Assembly (NCBI RefSeq): GCF_009800965.1
Contig: NZ_WUAF01000017.1
Span: forward strand, 1-64,000
Length of the DNA stretch: 64,000 nt
Origin: Cognatazoarcus halotolerans
Lineage (GTDB): Bacteria > Pseudomonadota > Gammaproteobacteria > Burkholderiales > Rhodocyclaceae
Reading direction: 5' to 3'
Shown in pieces: positions 8,060 through 16,768 of this stretch. The translations under genes and the position numbers were made by a program. Below the pieces are notes generated by a model, which did no database searches, had not been told where the DNA came from, and saw only the letters and a program-made list of their open reading frames with translations. Numbering within the stretch: the first letter of the stretch is position 1; the number at the start of each line of letters is the position of its first letter.

Positions 8060-9280
8060 ATGAATTCTCCGCCGATCAGCCTGCAGAACATCGATCCCGC
8101 GCTGCGTGAGTTGCGTATCGCCGTAGTGACCGAGACATACCCCCCCGAGGTTAACGGGGTTGCGATGACGACAGGTCGCCTGGTCGAAGGCCTGCAGAAG
8201 TTGGGCCATCGGATACAGTTGATCAGGCCGCGGCAGCACCCGGGCGAGGCGCCCGTGAGACTGGATGGTTTCGAAGAGATCCTGTCGCGGGGGATCCCGA
8301 TTCCCCGATACAGCCATCTCAGATTAGGGCTGCCAGCGCGTAGTGCATTGATCAAGTTGTGGTCGTTGCGACGGCCCGATGTGGTCCAGGTGGTTACCGA
8401 GGGGCCGTTGGGCTGGTCGGCACTCGCTGCGGCACGCAAGCTACGCTTGCCCATCGTCACTGAGTTTCATACCAATTTCCACGCCTATAGCAGCTACTAC
8501 GGTGTGGGATGGTTGAAACAGTCGGTGGCGGCCTATCTGCGGCGCTTTCACAACAAGGGAGACCGCTGCCTCGTGCCCACCGAGGAACTCGCCGGGGAAT
8601 TGCGGGCGGCGGGCGTACATGCAGTCGGGGTGGTCGCTCGTGGCGTAGATACCGAACTCTTCACGCCGGCCCGGCGCAACGAGATGCTGCGCGCAGCGTG
8701 GGGCGTATCGCCGGAAACCCTGTTGCTGGCCGTGGTCGGGCGGCTCGCCCCGGAGAAGAATCTCGAACTCGCGGTGGCCACGCTCGAAGCGGTGCAGGCC
8801 GCCGGTATCGATTGCCGGCTCATGCTGGTCGGCGACGGTCCTTCACGGGAAAGCCTTTCGGTCGCTCATCCTCAGGTAATTTTTCCCGGCATGCGCTTGG
8901 GTGAGGATCTGGCCAGGCACTACGCATCTGCGGACCTTTTCCTTTTTCCCAGTCTCACTGAAACGTTTGGCAACGTGACCACAGAGGCACTCGCGAGCGG
9001 CCTTCCGGTGATCGGTTTCGATTATGCGGCTGCGGCTCTGCGTGTGCGTACAGGCTTGAATGGCTGGCTGGCGGAAAAGGGTGATGCGAAGAGCTTCGTC
9101 TCCGCGGCCGTAAAGGTCGCTTCCGACCCCGCGCTGCGGCTCGAGATGGCCGCCGCAGCCCGCGAGAGCGTTCTCGACGCGGATTGGGAACGTATCGCGA
9201 GATGCCTCGTGGAGGTCATGGAAGACGTCGTGCTCAGACATGAGGCGCGTGCCGGACTCGTTGGCGCTGGCGCCATTTGA
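8060..9280 (+). CDS. GT4 glycosyltransferase, GDP-mannose-dependent mannosyltransferase-like
   Basis: This is a GT-B fold family 4 glycosyltransferase of 406 residues. The N-terminal acceptor domain starts LRIAVVTETYPPEVNGVA, typical of the PimB/MgtA group. The donor domain has GRLAPEKNL near residue 230 and FPSLTETFGNVTTEALASG near 300-318, which contains the conserved ExxGxxxxEA-type nucleotide-sugar motif. No signal peptide is seen; it is probably cytoplasmic or peripheral on the inner membrane. The donor is likely GDP-mannose or UDP-sugar and the acceptor a lipid or glycolipid, inferred from family and from its divergence from the ornithine-lipid genes. It does not look like part of the capsule locus. 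Confidence 0.8.
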   Translation: MNSPPISLQNIDPALRELRIAVVTETYPPEVNGVAMTTGRLVEGLQKLGHRIQLIRPRQHPGEAPVRLDGFEEILSRGIPIPRYSHLRLGLPARSALIKLWSLRRPDVVQVVTEGPLGWSALAAARKLRLPIVTEFHTNFHAYSSYYGVGWLKQSVAAYLRRFHNKGDRCLVPTEELAGELRAAGVHAVGVVARGVDTELFTPARRNEMLRAAWGVSPETLLLAVVGRLAPEKNLELAVATLEAVQAAGIDCRLMLVGDGPSRESLSVAHPQVIFPGMRLGEDLARHYASADLFLFPSLTETFGNVTTEALASGLPVIGFDYAAAALRVRTGLNGWLAEKGDAKSFVSAAVKVASDPALRLEMAAAARESVLDADWERIARCLVEVMEDVVLRHEARAGLVGAGAI

Positions 9281-9380
9281 AGTCGCGGCTGCTGGCCGGC
9301 CGTGGGAGCACCGGGCTACGCATTTCGCGGCGTTTCAGTTGCTTGCGAATAAGGGTTTCGGGGTACTGCCGCAGGACGAA

Positions 9381-9386
9381 TATAAT
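9381..9386 (+). promoter_or_regulatory. TATAAT -10 element upstream of the PfkB kinase gene
   Basis: A perfect TATAAT lies 26 bases before the kinase ATG, in a 132-base gap after the glycosyltransferase. The -35 is weak (tttcgg at 9356 with 19-base spacing). Confidence 0.45.
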
Positions 9387-9412
9387 GGCCGTTTTCAAAC
9401 GGCAGATCCCAG

Positions 9413-10348
9413 ATGTCAATCGTTGTTTGTGGCTCACTCGCCTTTGACACGATCATGGTCTTCGGCGATCGGTTCAAGAACCATATTCTCCCGGAACAGA
9501 TCCACATCCTGAATGTCGCCTTCCTGGTGCCGGACATGCGTCGCGAATTCGGCGGTTGTGCGGGGAATATTGGCTATAACCTCAAGTTGCTCGGTGAAAA
9601 TCCAATTGTCATGGCGACGGTTGGCGACGATTTCGAACCGTACCGCAGACGATTCGATGCGCTAGGCCTGAGCCTCGCGCACGTGCGCCAGGTCGAGGGT
9701 AGCTACACGGCCCAGGCATTCATCACCACTGATCTTGACGATAACCAGATCACAGCGTTTCATCCCGGTGCAATGACCCAGTCGCACCTTAACCGGATCG
9801 ACGAAGTGACCGGTGCGCGACTCGGGATCGTGGCGCCGGATGGACGGGACGGCATGCTTGCCCACGCTCGGCAGTTTGTGGAGGCCGGTATCCCGTTCGT
9901 GTTCGACCCTGGCCAGGGATTGCCGATGTTTTCGGGTGATGAGCTGATGGCCTTCCTGCGGATGGCAACATACTGCTCGGTGAATGATTACGAGGCGCGC
10001 TTGTTAGCCGAGCGCACGGGGCGAAGCATCGAATCGCTGGCGTCCGAAGTCGACGCGCTGATCGTCACGCTGGGCGCCGAGGGATCGCAGATATTCACGT
10101 CGGGCGAACGAATCGACGTACCTTGTGTCAAGGCCGATGAGGTGGTTGATCCCACCGGGTGCGGTGACGCCTATCGTGCTGGTCTGCTCTACGGCATTGA
10201 GCATGGATATGACTGGCAGACGACCGGCAGACTGGCGTCCTTGATGGGGTCGGTGAAAATTGGTTTCCGTGGCGGTCAGAATCATGCTCCGACCAGGGAC
10301 GAATTGGCTGCGCGTTATGTAGCTGCTTTTGGAGATGCTCCATGGTGA
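9413..10348 (+). CDS. PfkB-family kinase, probable adenosine kinase
   Basis: This is a ribokinase/PfkB-fold sugar or nucleoside kinase of 311 residues. The first family signature is seen as GGCAGNIGYNLKLLG near residue 45 and the second as DPTGCGDAYRAGLLYG near 246-261, which contains the anion hole and catalytic Asp. The N-terminus (MSIVVCGSLAFDTIMVFGDRF) matches a betaproteobacterial group annotated as adenosine kinase, which would phosphorylate adenosine to AMP. The nucleoside assignment is from recalled family resemblance and could be wrong within PfkB. Its last 7 bases overlap the next gene. Confidence 0.75.
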   Translation: MSIVVCGSLAFDTIMVFGDRFKNHILPEQIHILNVAFLVPDMRREFGGCAGNIGYNLKLLGENPIVMATVGDDFEPYRRRFDALGLSLAHVRQVEGSYTAQAFITTDLDDNQITAFHPGAMTQSHLNRIDEVTGARLGIVAPDGRDGMLAHARQFVEAGIPFVFDPGQGLPMFSGDELMAFLRMATYCSVNDYEARLLAERTGRSIESLASEVDALIVTLGAEGSQIFTSGERIDVPCVKADEVVDPTGCGDAYRAGLLYGIEHGYDWQTTGRLASLMGSVKIGFRGGQNHAPTRDELAARYVAAFGDAPW

Positions 10349-10815
10349 AATTCCGAACGACTCATGCGGCACTGTTGGCCGTCGCGCTGCTTGCGGCCGG
10401 AGCGACAACCGGTTGTGCAACCGGACTGGGTGGCGATGTCTATCAACGTGGTGAAGCGCGACGCGCCATGCAGGTGCGTTTTGCCACCATTACTTCGGTA
10501 CGGCCTGTCCAGATCGAAGGTACAAAGACGCCGGTTGGCACTGTTGCCGGTGCGGCTGTCGGAGGTATCGCGGGTAGTACCGTCGGTGGTGGAAAGGGAT
10601 CGACGATCGGTGCCGTACTGGGGGCGGTGGCAGGTGGCCTTGCGGGGTCGGCAATCGAGGAGGGCGCGACCCGTCGCCCTGGCCTTGAGATCACGGTACG
10701 CGAAGATAACGGTCGTTACTTTGCCGTCGTGCAGGAGGATGGCGGCGAGGGCTTCCGCGCTGGCGAGCGGGTTCGTATCCTGAGTGATGGCGGAACCACC
10801 CGGGTGAGTCGCTAG
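10342..10815 (+). CDS. SlyB-like outer-membrane lipoprotein with glycine-zipper repeats
   Basis: The 157-residue protein has a basic/hydrophobic signal peptide ending in a Cys in TTGCATG, a plausible lipobox, so it is likely lipidated. Residues about 67-105 are an alternating Gly/Ala/Val/Ser stretch (VAGAAVGGIAGSTVGGGKGS and similar), the glycine-zipper 2TM domain of SlyB/Pcp family proteins. The C-terminal 40 residues form a small beta-rich tail. SlyB-type proteins help stabilise the outer membrane, often under PhoPQ or envelope stress; no such site was located here. Coupled by overlap to the upstream kinase gene. Confidence 0.8.
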   Translation: MVKFRTTHAALLAVALLAAGATTGCATGLGGDVYQRGEARRAMQVRFATITSVRPVQIEGTKTPVGTVAGAAVGGIAGSTVGGGKGSTIGAVLGAVAGGLAGSAIEEGATRRPGLEITVREDNGRYFAVVQEDGGEGFRAGERVRILSDGGTTRVSR

Positions 10816-10875
10816 TATCCGGTGACGGGTTTGGCGCCGACCGGCAAGGAAAGGCCCGTGGCCGGTTTGTGCAGA

Positions 10876-10890
10876 CGGCGGGCCCCGCCG
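10876..10890. terminator. G/C-rich hairpin between convergent slyB-like and dgkA genes
   Basis: cggcgg and ccgccg form a 6-bp stem with a 3-base loop in the 96-base gap between convergent genes. There is no U-run on either side, so termination is only presumed from position. Confidence 0.3.
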
Positions 10891-10911
10891 GCTCGTGGCG
10901 TACTGCCTTGC

Positions 10912-11307
10912 TCAGCCGAAAAGTACCAGAGCCCACACCAGCAGGAGGTTGAGCAGACTCAGCATGACCGCCGCGCTCCCGATGTCCTTGGCTCTCTTGG
11001 CCAGCAGATGGCGCTCGAGTGAAACCCGGTCGACGGTTGCCTCGATCGCGGAATTCAGGAGTTCGACGATCAGCACCAGTATGACGCTGCCGATCAGGAC
11101 TGCCTTGGCCGTGCCGCTTGCCGGGAGGAATAGCGCGACCGGGAGCAGCAGCAGTGCCAGCAGACATTCCTGTCTGAATGCGTCTTCATGATGGAACGCG
11201 GCCTGCAGCCCGGCGAGCGAATAGCGAAAGGCATTCCAAATCCGGATGAGTCCGGTCTTGCCCTTGAACGGGCTCTGGTTTTCGTCCGGTCGCAGCGGAT
11301 CGTTCAT
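10912..11307 (-). CDS. dgkA: Diacylglycerol kinase DgkA
   Basis: A small integral inner-membrane kinase that converts diacylglycerol (for example left from membrane-derived glycan synthesis) to phosphatidic acid. The 131-residue protein has an amphipathic N-terminus (GLIRIWNAFRYSLAGLQAAF), a Glu in HHEDAFRQE, and three hydrophobic segments. The DgkA signature ELLNSAIEATVDR near residue 84-96 contains the catalytic/metal Glu-Asn pattern. It lies downstream of the DUF3426 gene on the same strand after a 144-base gap, so it may be separately transcribed. Confidence 0.95.
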   Translation of the reverse strand: MNDPLRPDENQSPFKGKTGLIRIWNAFRYSLAGLQAAFHHEDAFRQECLLALLLLPVALFLPASGTAKAVLIGSVILVLIVELLNSAIEATVDRVSLERHLLAKRAKDIGSAAVMLSLLNLLLVWALVLFG

Positions 11308-11451
11308 TCCGGGGGGGCTCGCTTGAACGGGGGTGGGTCTGATCGGCCCGCCGGTGATGGAAACCGGGCCACGATGGCGTGGTTTTCAGCGCATTCGCGG
11401 CCCGACGGTATCCAGGAGTATTCACCGGCGAGATTACCTGTCCATGACTCC

Positions 11452-12870
11452 CTATGGATAGAAGACGTAGAGTCGATAACCGACGGCGGCGATGTCCTTG
11501 GTCTCGAAGGGCAGATTTACCTCGAGATCACTGCCCGCAGGAAAACCGCCGACCGGCGCATCACCAGGGCGCCATTCGCTGGGCGCCAGCACTTTGCGAG
11601 CGAGCGGCCGATCCTCTGAGTCGGTTAGCGTCAATTCGAGGTGCGGATAGGCTTGTTCGAAAGCTGCGCGATTTCGAATGGTTGCGCGAAGACGGAAAAA
11701 GTCTGGTACGCCGGATTCGGGATGCAGATCAGAAGATTCTATCGCAATCTTCGATGCATCCTTTGGCAACGCCATGCTGCAGCCGATGTTGCTGCACAGT
11801 TGTGCATAAAGGGGACGGGTCTGGGGCATGCGCTGGATCACTTCCTGGCGAAACAGAAGCGCAGCTTGTGCGAGCATGGCGATGCCGAGCACGCCGATAC
11901 CGAGGCCCCATGCCCAGCTACGCGGGCGGGTGGCCGGCTCCAACTCGAAATCCGCTTCGTCCACGCCCGGTTCGGCGGAGGTGACGTTGGTCTCTACGTC
12001 GTCGCCCGCTCCGGAGATTGCCGATTCGATCGTCTCGTCCGTATCCTGATGCGTATCGGAGGTATCCGCTTCCGGGTTCGGGATGACCGTTGTTGCCCTG
12101 TTGTCGAACGGCGCTTCGCCCGGAGCTGCTTCAATGTCTTCCTGCCTTTCGGCGAGCAGAGCCGGCATTGCCGGCGGCGCGTCGGGGGGCGCCGCGTCGG
12201 ATTCCTCTATTCCCGTATGCAGTTCGGGCCAGTCTGCAGGGCTGCTCTCAAGCTGAGCGCCGTCCGCCGAGTCGGCAAGCGCTTCTGCTGCCGGGGTTTC
12301 CACCTGTCCTGTCAGACTGGTGTCCGATGGGGCGGACAGAGTGTCGTCTGTGGCCGTGTCGTCAGGCGCGTTCGCGGGGTCAGACTCGTGTCGTCCATCT
12401 GAGGGCTGTGCTGCTTCCGGCTGCGACGATTCCGCCTTGTCGCTTGGCCAAGGCGCTGCTGAAGGAGCAGGCCGATATCGCTGGAAACTCTCGATCAGCA
12501 GATCGGCCGAATCGTCCGGTGTGACCGGCGTGAAGCTGTCACGTAGCAGGAACTCGCCGGAGAACGGAGTCCCGGGCTTCTCTTCGAGGACGAAAAGCCG
12601 GCTAGGGCGGGGGGCCGGCACGGACGGCTCGGTCTCTGTTGGATTGTTTTCTTTTTCCGTTGGCAAGACGGGGAGATCGGCGCCCTCCGCGGGTGGCTCT
12701 TCCGGTATGGCCATTGCCATTTGCTGGTCCGGCCGCTCCTCGAGCAGTGTTTCAAGTGCATTGAAAGCCCTGCCACAGCTGCCGCAGCGTACCCTTCCCT
12801 GACGCAGCCGCAGTTGCTCCGGTGTTACGCGGAACGCAGTCTGGCAGGTTGGGCAGCGGGTCAGGATCAC
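11452..12870 (-). CDS. Zinc-ribbon (MJ0042-type) and DUF3426 single-pass membrane protein
   Basis: The N-terminus ILTRCPTCQTAFRVTPEQL followed by RCGSCGRAF is an MJ0042-type zinc ribbon with two CxxC pairs. Residues about 40-320 are long, acidic, Pro/Ala/Glu-rich and probably disordered. A transmembrane helix (AWGLGIGVLGIAMLAQAALLF) precedes a C-terminal DUF3426 domain, so the ribbon should be cytoplasmic and the DUF3426 domain periplasmic. Function is unknown. The gene starts at GTG inside the prmA stop (GTGA overlap), and this accC-prmA-DUF3426 order is common in betaproteobacteria. Total length is 472 residues. Confidence 0.8.
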   Translation of the reverse strand: MILTRCPTCQTAFRVTPEQLRLRQGRVRCGSCGRAFNALETLLEERPDQQMAMAIPEEPPAEGADLPVLPTEKENNPTETEPSVPAPRPSRLFVLEEKPGTPFSGEFLLRDSFTPVTPDDSADLLIESFQRYRPAPSAAPWPSDKAESSQPEAAQPSDGRHESDPANAPDDTATDDTLSAPSDTSLTGQVETPAAEALADSADGAQLESSPADWPELHTGIEESDAAPPDAPPAMPALLAERQEDIEAAPGEAPFDNRATTVIPNPEADTSDTHQDTDETIESAISGAGDDVETNVTSAEPGVDEADFELEPATRPRSWAWGLGIGVLGIAMLAQAALLFRQEVIQRMPQTRPLYAQLCSNIGCSMALPKDASKIAIESSDLHPESGVPDFFRLRATIRNRAAFEQAYPHLELTLTDSEDRPLARKVLAPSEWRPGDAPVGGFPAGSDLEVNLPFETKDIAAVGYRLYVFYP

Positions 12871-13754
12871 CGTCGGGTGCCTTCCAGCCGAACCCAGCCG
12901 TCGTCGGTTGCGCCGACTGCGAGCGCGATAAAGGGCGCGTAGGCGGCAATGACTTGTTCTGCCTGGGTGACCAGCACGCCGGAAAGGGCGAGACGGCCGC
13001 CCGGTGCAATGCGCGCGGTTATCGCAGGGGCTAGTACGCAGAGTGGATTGGTGAGTATATTGGCCACCACCAGATCGTATTGCGTGTCGAGCGTCGCCGT
13101 AGAGTGCTGGAGTTGCATGCCGACCTGATTGCGCGATGCGTTGTCGGCGGCGGCTTCCAGGGCTTTCTCGTCGATGTCGGTACCGACCACCCGGCCTGCA
13201 CCGAGCCGTGCGGCGGCGATACCGAGGATTCCGGAGCCGCAACCGTAGTCGAGCACGCTGCAGTCTGGTGTGACGGCCTCGCAGAGCCATTCGAGGCAAA
13301 GACGGGTAGTGGGGTGGCTGCCAGTACCAAAAGCCATGCCCGGATCGAGCACGATATTGATCGCATGTGGATCGGGGGCGTCGTGCCAGGAAGGGACGAT
13401 CCACAGTCTGCCGGTAACGCGGATCGGGTCGAACTGGCTTTGTGTGAGCTGGACCCAGTTCTGTTCAGCTATCTCGCTGACCGTATATGCGGGGGGCTGC
13501 TCGAATCCCGCTCCGGCCGCAGCAAGGGCAAGCGCTTCGGCGAGATCGACCTCGGGGTCGAAGAGCGCGACGACCGTGCTGTGGTCCCAGAGCCCGGCCG
13601 GGTCCATTCCAGGCTCTCCGAACTGCGGTCGCTCGTCTTCGGTACCTGCGTCGGCATCTTCGATCGAAACCGACAGTGCGCCGTGTTCCATCAGTGCTTC
13701 GGAAAGCGCTTCTGCCCGGCTTGCGTCGGCCTGCAGGCTTACTGATCGCCACAT
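12867..13754 (-). CDS. prmA: Ribosomal protein L11 methyltransferase PrmA
   Basis: PrmA trimethylates several amino groups of ribosomal protein L11 using S-adenosylmethionine. The 295-residue protein has the small N-terminal L11-recognition domain and a class I methyltransferase domain. The glycine-rich SAM loop is VLDYGCGSGILGIAAARLGA near residues 165-184, preceded by DPGMAFGTGSHPTTRLCLEWL, a block typical of PrmA. It lies 5 bases after accC and overlaps the next gene by 4 bases, in a lipid/translation operon conserved in the class. Confidence 0.95.
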   Translation of the reverse strand: MWRSVSLQADASRAEALSEALMEHGALSVSIEDADAGTEDERPQFGEPGMDPAGLWDHSTVVALFDPEVDLAEALALAAAGAGFEQPPAYTVSEIAEQNWVQLTQSQFDPIRVTGRLWIVPSWHDAPDPHAINIVLDPGMAFGTGSHPTTRLCLEWLCEAVTPDCSVLDYGCGSGILGIAAARLGAGRVVGTDIDEKALEAAADNASRNQVGMQLQHSTATLDTQYDLVVANILTNPLCVLAPAITARIAPGGRLALSGVLVTQAEQVIAAYAPFIALAVGATDDGWVRLEGTRR

Positions 13755-13759
13755 CCCGT

Positions 13760-15121
13760 TTAGCCCTTGTTGACCTCGCTGCGATCCGCCAGCTTGTGCT
13801 CGAGGTAATGAATGCTGGTGCAGCCACGAACGAAGTTGGCGTCGAGCATTAGCTCCTGATGCAGCGGCACATTGGTCTTGATGCCTTCTACCGCCATCTC
13901 AGAGAGGGCGATGCGCATCCGCCTGATGGCCTGTTCGCGCGTGTCGCCATACGAGATCAGCTTGCCGATCATCGAATCGTAGTGAGGCGGAACGGTGTAA
14001 CCATTGTAGACGTGCGAATCGACCCGGATGCCCGGACCACCCGGCGTATGCCAGTTCGTGATCCTCCCTGGCGACGGAATGAACTTGAATGGATCTTCCG
14101 CGTTGACCCGGCACTCGATCGAGTGCCCACGGAATACGATGTCGCGCTGCCGGAGCCAGAGCTTTTCGCCCGCGGCGACCCGGATCTGAGCCTGTACGAT
14201 ATCGACGCCGGTAATCATCTCGGTAACCGGGTGCTCGACCTGCACGCGTGTGTTCATCTCGATGAAATAGAACTCGCCGTTCTCGTACAGAAACTCGAAT
14301 GTGCCTGCCCCGCGGTAGCCGATCTTGCGGCAGGCTTCTGCGCAGCGTTCACCGATCTTGGCGATCAGTTTTCGGTCAATGCCCGGTGCAGGGGCCTCTT
14401 CGATCACTTTCTGGTGGCGGCGCTGCATCGAGCAGTCGCGTTCGCCAAGGTAAATGGCACTACCATGCTGGTCGGCCATGATCTGGATCTCCACGTGGCG
14501 TGGATTCTCCAGATACTTTTCCATGTACACGATCGGGTTGCCGAATGCGGCCTGGGCTTCCGCGCGGGTAGTCGTGACCGCGTTGAGTAGTGCGGCTTCG
14601 GTATGCACCACCCTCATGCCGCGACCGCCGCCGCCGCCGGCCGCCTTGATGATCACCGGGTAGCCTACCGCTCGACCGATCTTGACGATCTCCTTGGGAT
14701 CATCGGGCAGCGCACCGTCGGAGCCCGGCACGCACGGAACGCCGGCGGCCTTCATCGCATCCTTGGCCGATACCTTGTCCCCCATCAGCCGGATGGTTTC
14801 AGCCTTCGGGCCGATGAAAACGAAACCCGATTGTTCCACCCGCTCCGCAAAGTCGGCGTTCTCCGACAGGAATCCATAGCCGGGATGGATTGCTTCGGAG
14901 TCCGTAACTTCCGCAGCCGAAATGATGGCCGGTACGTTGAGGTAGCTCAGCGTAGATGACGCGGGTCCGATGCAGACCGATTCATCCGCGAGCTTGACGT
15001 ATTTGGCCTCGATATCCGCCTCGGAGTGCACCGCCACCGTCTTGATGCCGAGCTCGCGGCAGGCGCGCAGCACGCGCAGGGCAATCTCGCCGCGATTGGC
15101 GATAAGGATCTTTTCAAACAT
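13760..15121 (-). CDS. accC: Biotin carboxylase subunit of acetyl-CoA carboxylase AccC
   Basis: AccC carboxylates the biotin on AccB using ATP and bicarbonate, the first half-reaction of fatty-acid synthesis. The ATP-grasp fold is clear: N-terminal [19 protein letters not shown], the Gly-rich ATP lid [11 protein letters not shown] near residue 161, and the active-site stretch [15 protein letters not shown] near 287-301. Length (453) is normal. ATG 15121 gives the standard N-terminus; an upstream in-frame ATG at 15160 would add 13 atypical residues. It follows accB by 54 bases and precedes prmA by 5. Confidence 0.97.
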   Translation of the reverse strand: MFEKILIANRGEIALRVLRACRELGIKTVAVHSEADIEAKYVKLADESVCIGPASSTLSYLNVPAIISAAEVTDSEAIHPGYGFLSENADFAERVEQSGFVFIGPKAETIRLMGDKVSAKDAMKAAGVPCVPGSDGALPDDPKEIVKIGRAVGYPVIIKAAGGGGGRGMRVVHTEAALLNAVTTTRAEAQAAFGNPIVYMEKYLENPRHVEIQIMADQHGSAIYLGERDCSMQRRHQKVIEEAPAPGIDRKLIAKIGERCAEACRKIGYRGAGTFEFLYENGEFYFIEMNTRVQVEHPVTEMITGVDIVQAQIRVAAGEKLWLRQRDIVFRGHSIECRVNAEDPFKFIPSPGRITNWHTPGGPGIRVDSHVYNGYTVPPHYDSMIGKLISYGDTREQAIRRMRIALSEMAVEGIKTNVPLHQELMLDANFVRGCTSIHYLEHKLADRSEVNKG

Positions 15122-15175
15122 GGGCGACTCTCCGGCTGACGACATACGGCGTTCGTTCATTCATGAGTGTCGGCC

Positions 15176-15634
15176 TCAGCCGATGATGAAGAGCGGCTGA
15201 CCATACTCGACCGGTTGGCCGTTCTCCACGAGAATCGCCTTGACGGTACCGCTTGCGTCGCACTCGATCTCGTTCATGAGTTTCATTGCTTCGATGATGC
15301 ACAGGCGGTCGCCGCTCGAGATGCTGTCACCGATCTCCGCGAAGGGTTTTTCGCCCGGCGCAGAGGCCCGGTAGAACGTCCCGACCATCGGGGATTTGAC
15401 GACATGCCCCTCCGGTGTGCTATCCACTGGGTCTGCCGCGGCACTTGCAGCGGCAGTTGCGGCAACAGGGGCCGCTTGAGCGGGAGCCGGTGCAGCTGTC
15501 ACGTAGGTCGGCGCGGCTGCTGGCGCGAGTTGTTTGGCAATACGTACCTTCTCTTCGCCTTCGGTTACTTCGAGCTCGGAAATGCCCGATTCCTGAACGA
15601 GGTCGATCAGTTTCTTCAGCTTGCGCAGATCCAT
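15176..15634 (-). CDS. accB: Biotin carboxyl carrier protein AccB
   Basis: AccB carries biotin between the carboxylase (AccC) and the carboxyltransferase (AccA/AccD, not in this window). The C-terminal biotinyl domain has the attachment motif [10 protein letters not shown], with the modified Lys near residue 117. The N-terminal helix ([18 protein letters not shown]) is followed by an Ala/Pro-rich flexible linker, about residues 35-70, giving the usual architecture in 152 residues. It sits between aroQ and accC on the same strand. Confidence 0.97.
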   Translation of the reverse strand: MDLRKLKKLIDLVQESGISELEVTEGEEKVRIAKQLAPAAAPTYVTAAPAPAQAAPVAATAAASAAADPVDSTPEGHVVKSPMVGTFYRASAPGEKPFAEIGDSISSGDRLCIIEAMKLMNEIECDASGTVKAILVENGQPVEYGQPLFIIG

Positions 15635-15679
15635 TTCAGTTCTCCCAATGATTCGCGGCGCCCGGGAGGCGCCGCGTAA

Positions 15680-16168
15680 TTATTCCGATGCCAGGCGGCT
15701 GAGACAGAACTCGAGTGCCGCCATGTAACCGTAGGCTCCAAGTCCGCAGATCACTCCGACCGCCCGATCCGAAAAATAGGAGTGGTGACGGAAGGGTTCC
15801 CGGGCGTGGACGTTGGACAGATGCACTTCAACGAAAGGCAGGTCGACGCCGGTCAGTGCGTCGCGCAGGGCTACACTTGTGTGGGTGTAGGCGGCCGGAT
15901 TTATGATGACGAATTCGACCCCTTCGGCCGCCGCAGCCTGTACCCGGTCGATCAATTGTCCTTCATGGTTGCTCTGGAAGGATTCGAGCATGAAGCCGTT
16001 GGCCCGTGCCCGACTTTCCATGGCCGCATGAATGTCTCCGAGCGTCGTGCGGCCGTATATTTCCGGTTCGCGCGTGCCGAGCAAGTTCAGGTTGGGGCCG
16101 TGCAGGACCAGGATCCGGGGCTGCTGGAGTGGTTCCGATTCAGTCTTTTTGCTGCGGGTTCTAGGCAT
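15680..16168 (-). CDS. aroQ: Type II 3-dehydroquinate dehydratase AroQ
   Basis: AroQ dehydrates 3-dehydroquinate in the shikimate pathway. Diagnostic motifs are [20 protein letters not shown] with the catalytic Tyr, [13 protein letters not shown] in the middle, and [20 protein letters not shown] near the C-terminus with the active-site His. The protein carries a basic extension of about 20 residues before the usual start of the fold. ATG 16168 is preferred over a TTG at 16189. The aroQ-accB-accC order is widespread in Proteobacteria. Confidence 0.95.
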   Translation of the reverse strand: MPRTRSKKTESEPLQQPRILVLHGPNLNLLGTREPEIYGRTTLGDIHAAMESRARANGFMLESFQSNHEGQLIDRVQAAAAEGVEFVIINPAAYTHTSVALRDALTGVDLPFVEVHLSNVHAREPFRHHSYFSDRAVGVICGLGAYGYMAALEFCLSRLASE

Positions 16169-16216
16169 GATCGTCGAAGTTTGCCGCAAAAGGACGATGT
16201 TTGTCCAGATCCTCCG

Positions 16217-16768
16217 TTAGCCGGGCAGCAGTTCAAGGACCTTCTTCTCGAGCTCCGACTCTTTGAGAACGCCAAGCTTGACGTGACGGATTCGCCCCTG
16301 TTGATCGAGTATCACCGTGAAGGGCAGCCCCATTGCCGCATTCCCTATTTCCCCGGCGAAATGAAGGCTGCCGGTATTGCCGATGAGCAGCGGATAGGGC
16401 ACATCGTATTCCTGCTGGAACGGGCCGACATTCTCGGGTGTATCGATGCTGACGCCGACGAATTGTACGCCTCTGTCCTTGAAGCTGCGGCTGACTTTCG
16501 AAAAATCCGGGATCTCCTTGCGGCAGGGAGGGCACCATGTGGCCCAGAAATTCACCACCATCACCTTGCCACGCCACTGTTCGAGCGATTGCCGTGTCCC
16601 CGCGAGATCCGTCAGTGCGAGCGCAAAGATTTTTTCGCCCGCTGCGGATTCGATATAGCCGGCGGGGGCGTTCTCGGGGGTTGAGACCCCGCGATTCACC
16701 AGGTAGCCGGCAAAACCGGCACCGGCTGCAACGGTGATCATCAGCAGGGTTTGTCGAAACGATTTCAT
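16217..16768 (-). CDS. TlpA/ResA-type membrane-anchored thiol-disulfide oxidoreductase
   Basis: A hydrophobic N-terminal segment (residues about 7-25) anchors or exports a periplasmic thioredoxin domain. The redox motif is WCPPC in FWATWCPPCRKEIPDFS near residue 74-90, with the cis-Pro region GLPFTVILD further on. These are TlpA/ResA traits; such proteins reduce disulfides during cytochrome c maturation or other periplasmic folding. The precise partner is unknown. Its ATG overlaps the stop of the upstream nucleotidyltransferase-like gene (ATGA), so the two are translationally coupled, an unexplained pairing. Confidence 0.85.
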   Translation of the reverse strand: MKSFRQTLLMITVAAGAGFAGYLVNRGVSTPENAPAGYIESAAGEKIFALALTDLAGTRQSLEQWRGKVMVVNFWATWCPPCRKEIPDFSKVSRSFKDRGVQFVGVSIDTPENVGPFQQEYDVPYPLLIGNTGSLHFAGEIGNAAMGLPFTVILDQQGRIRHVKLGVLKESELEKKVLELLPG

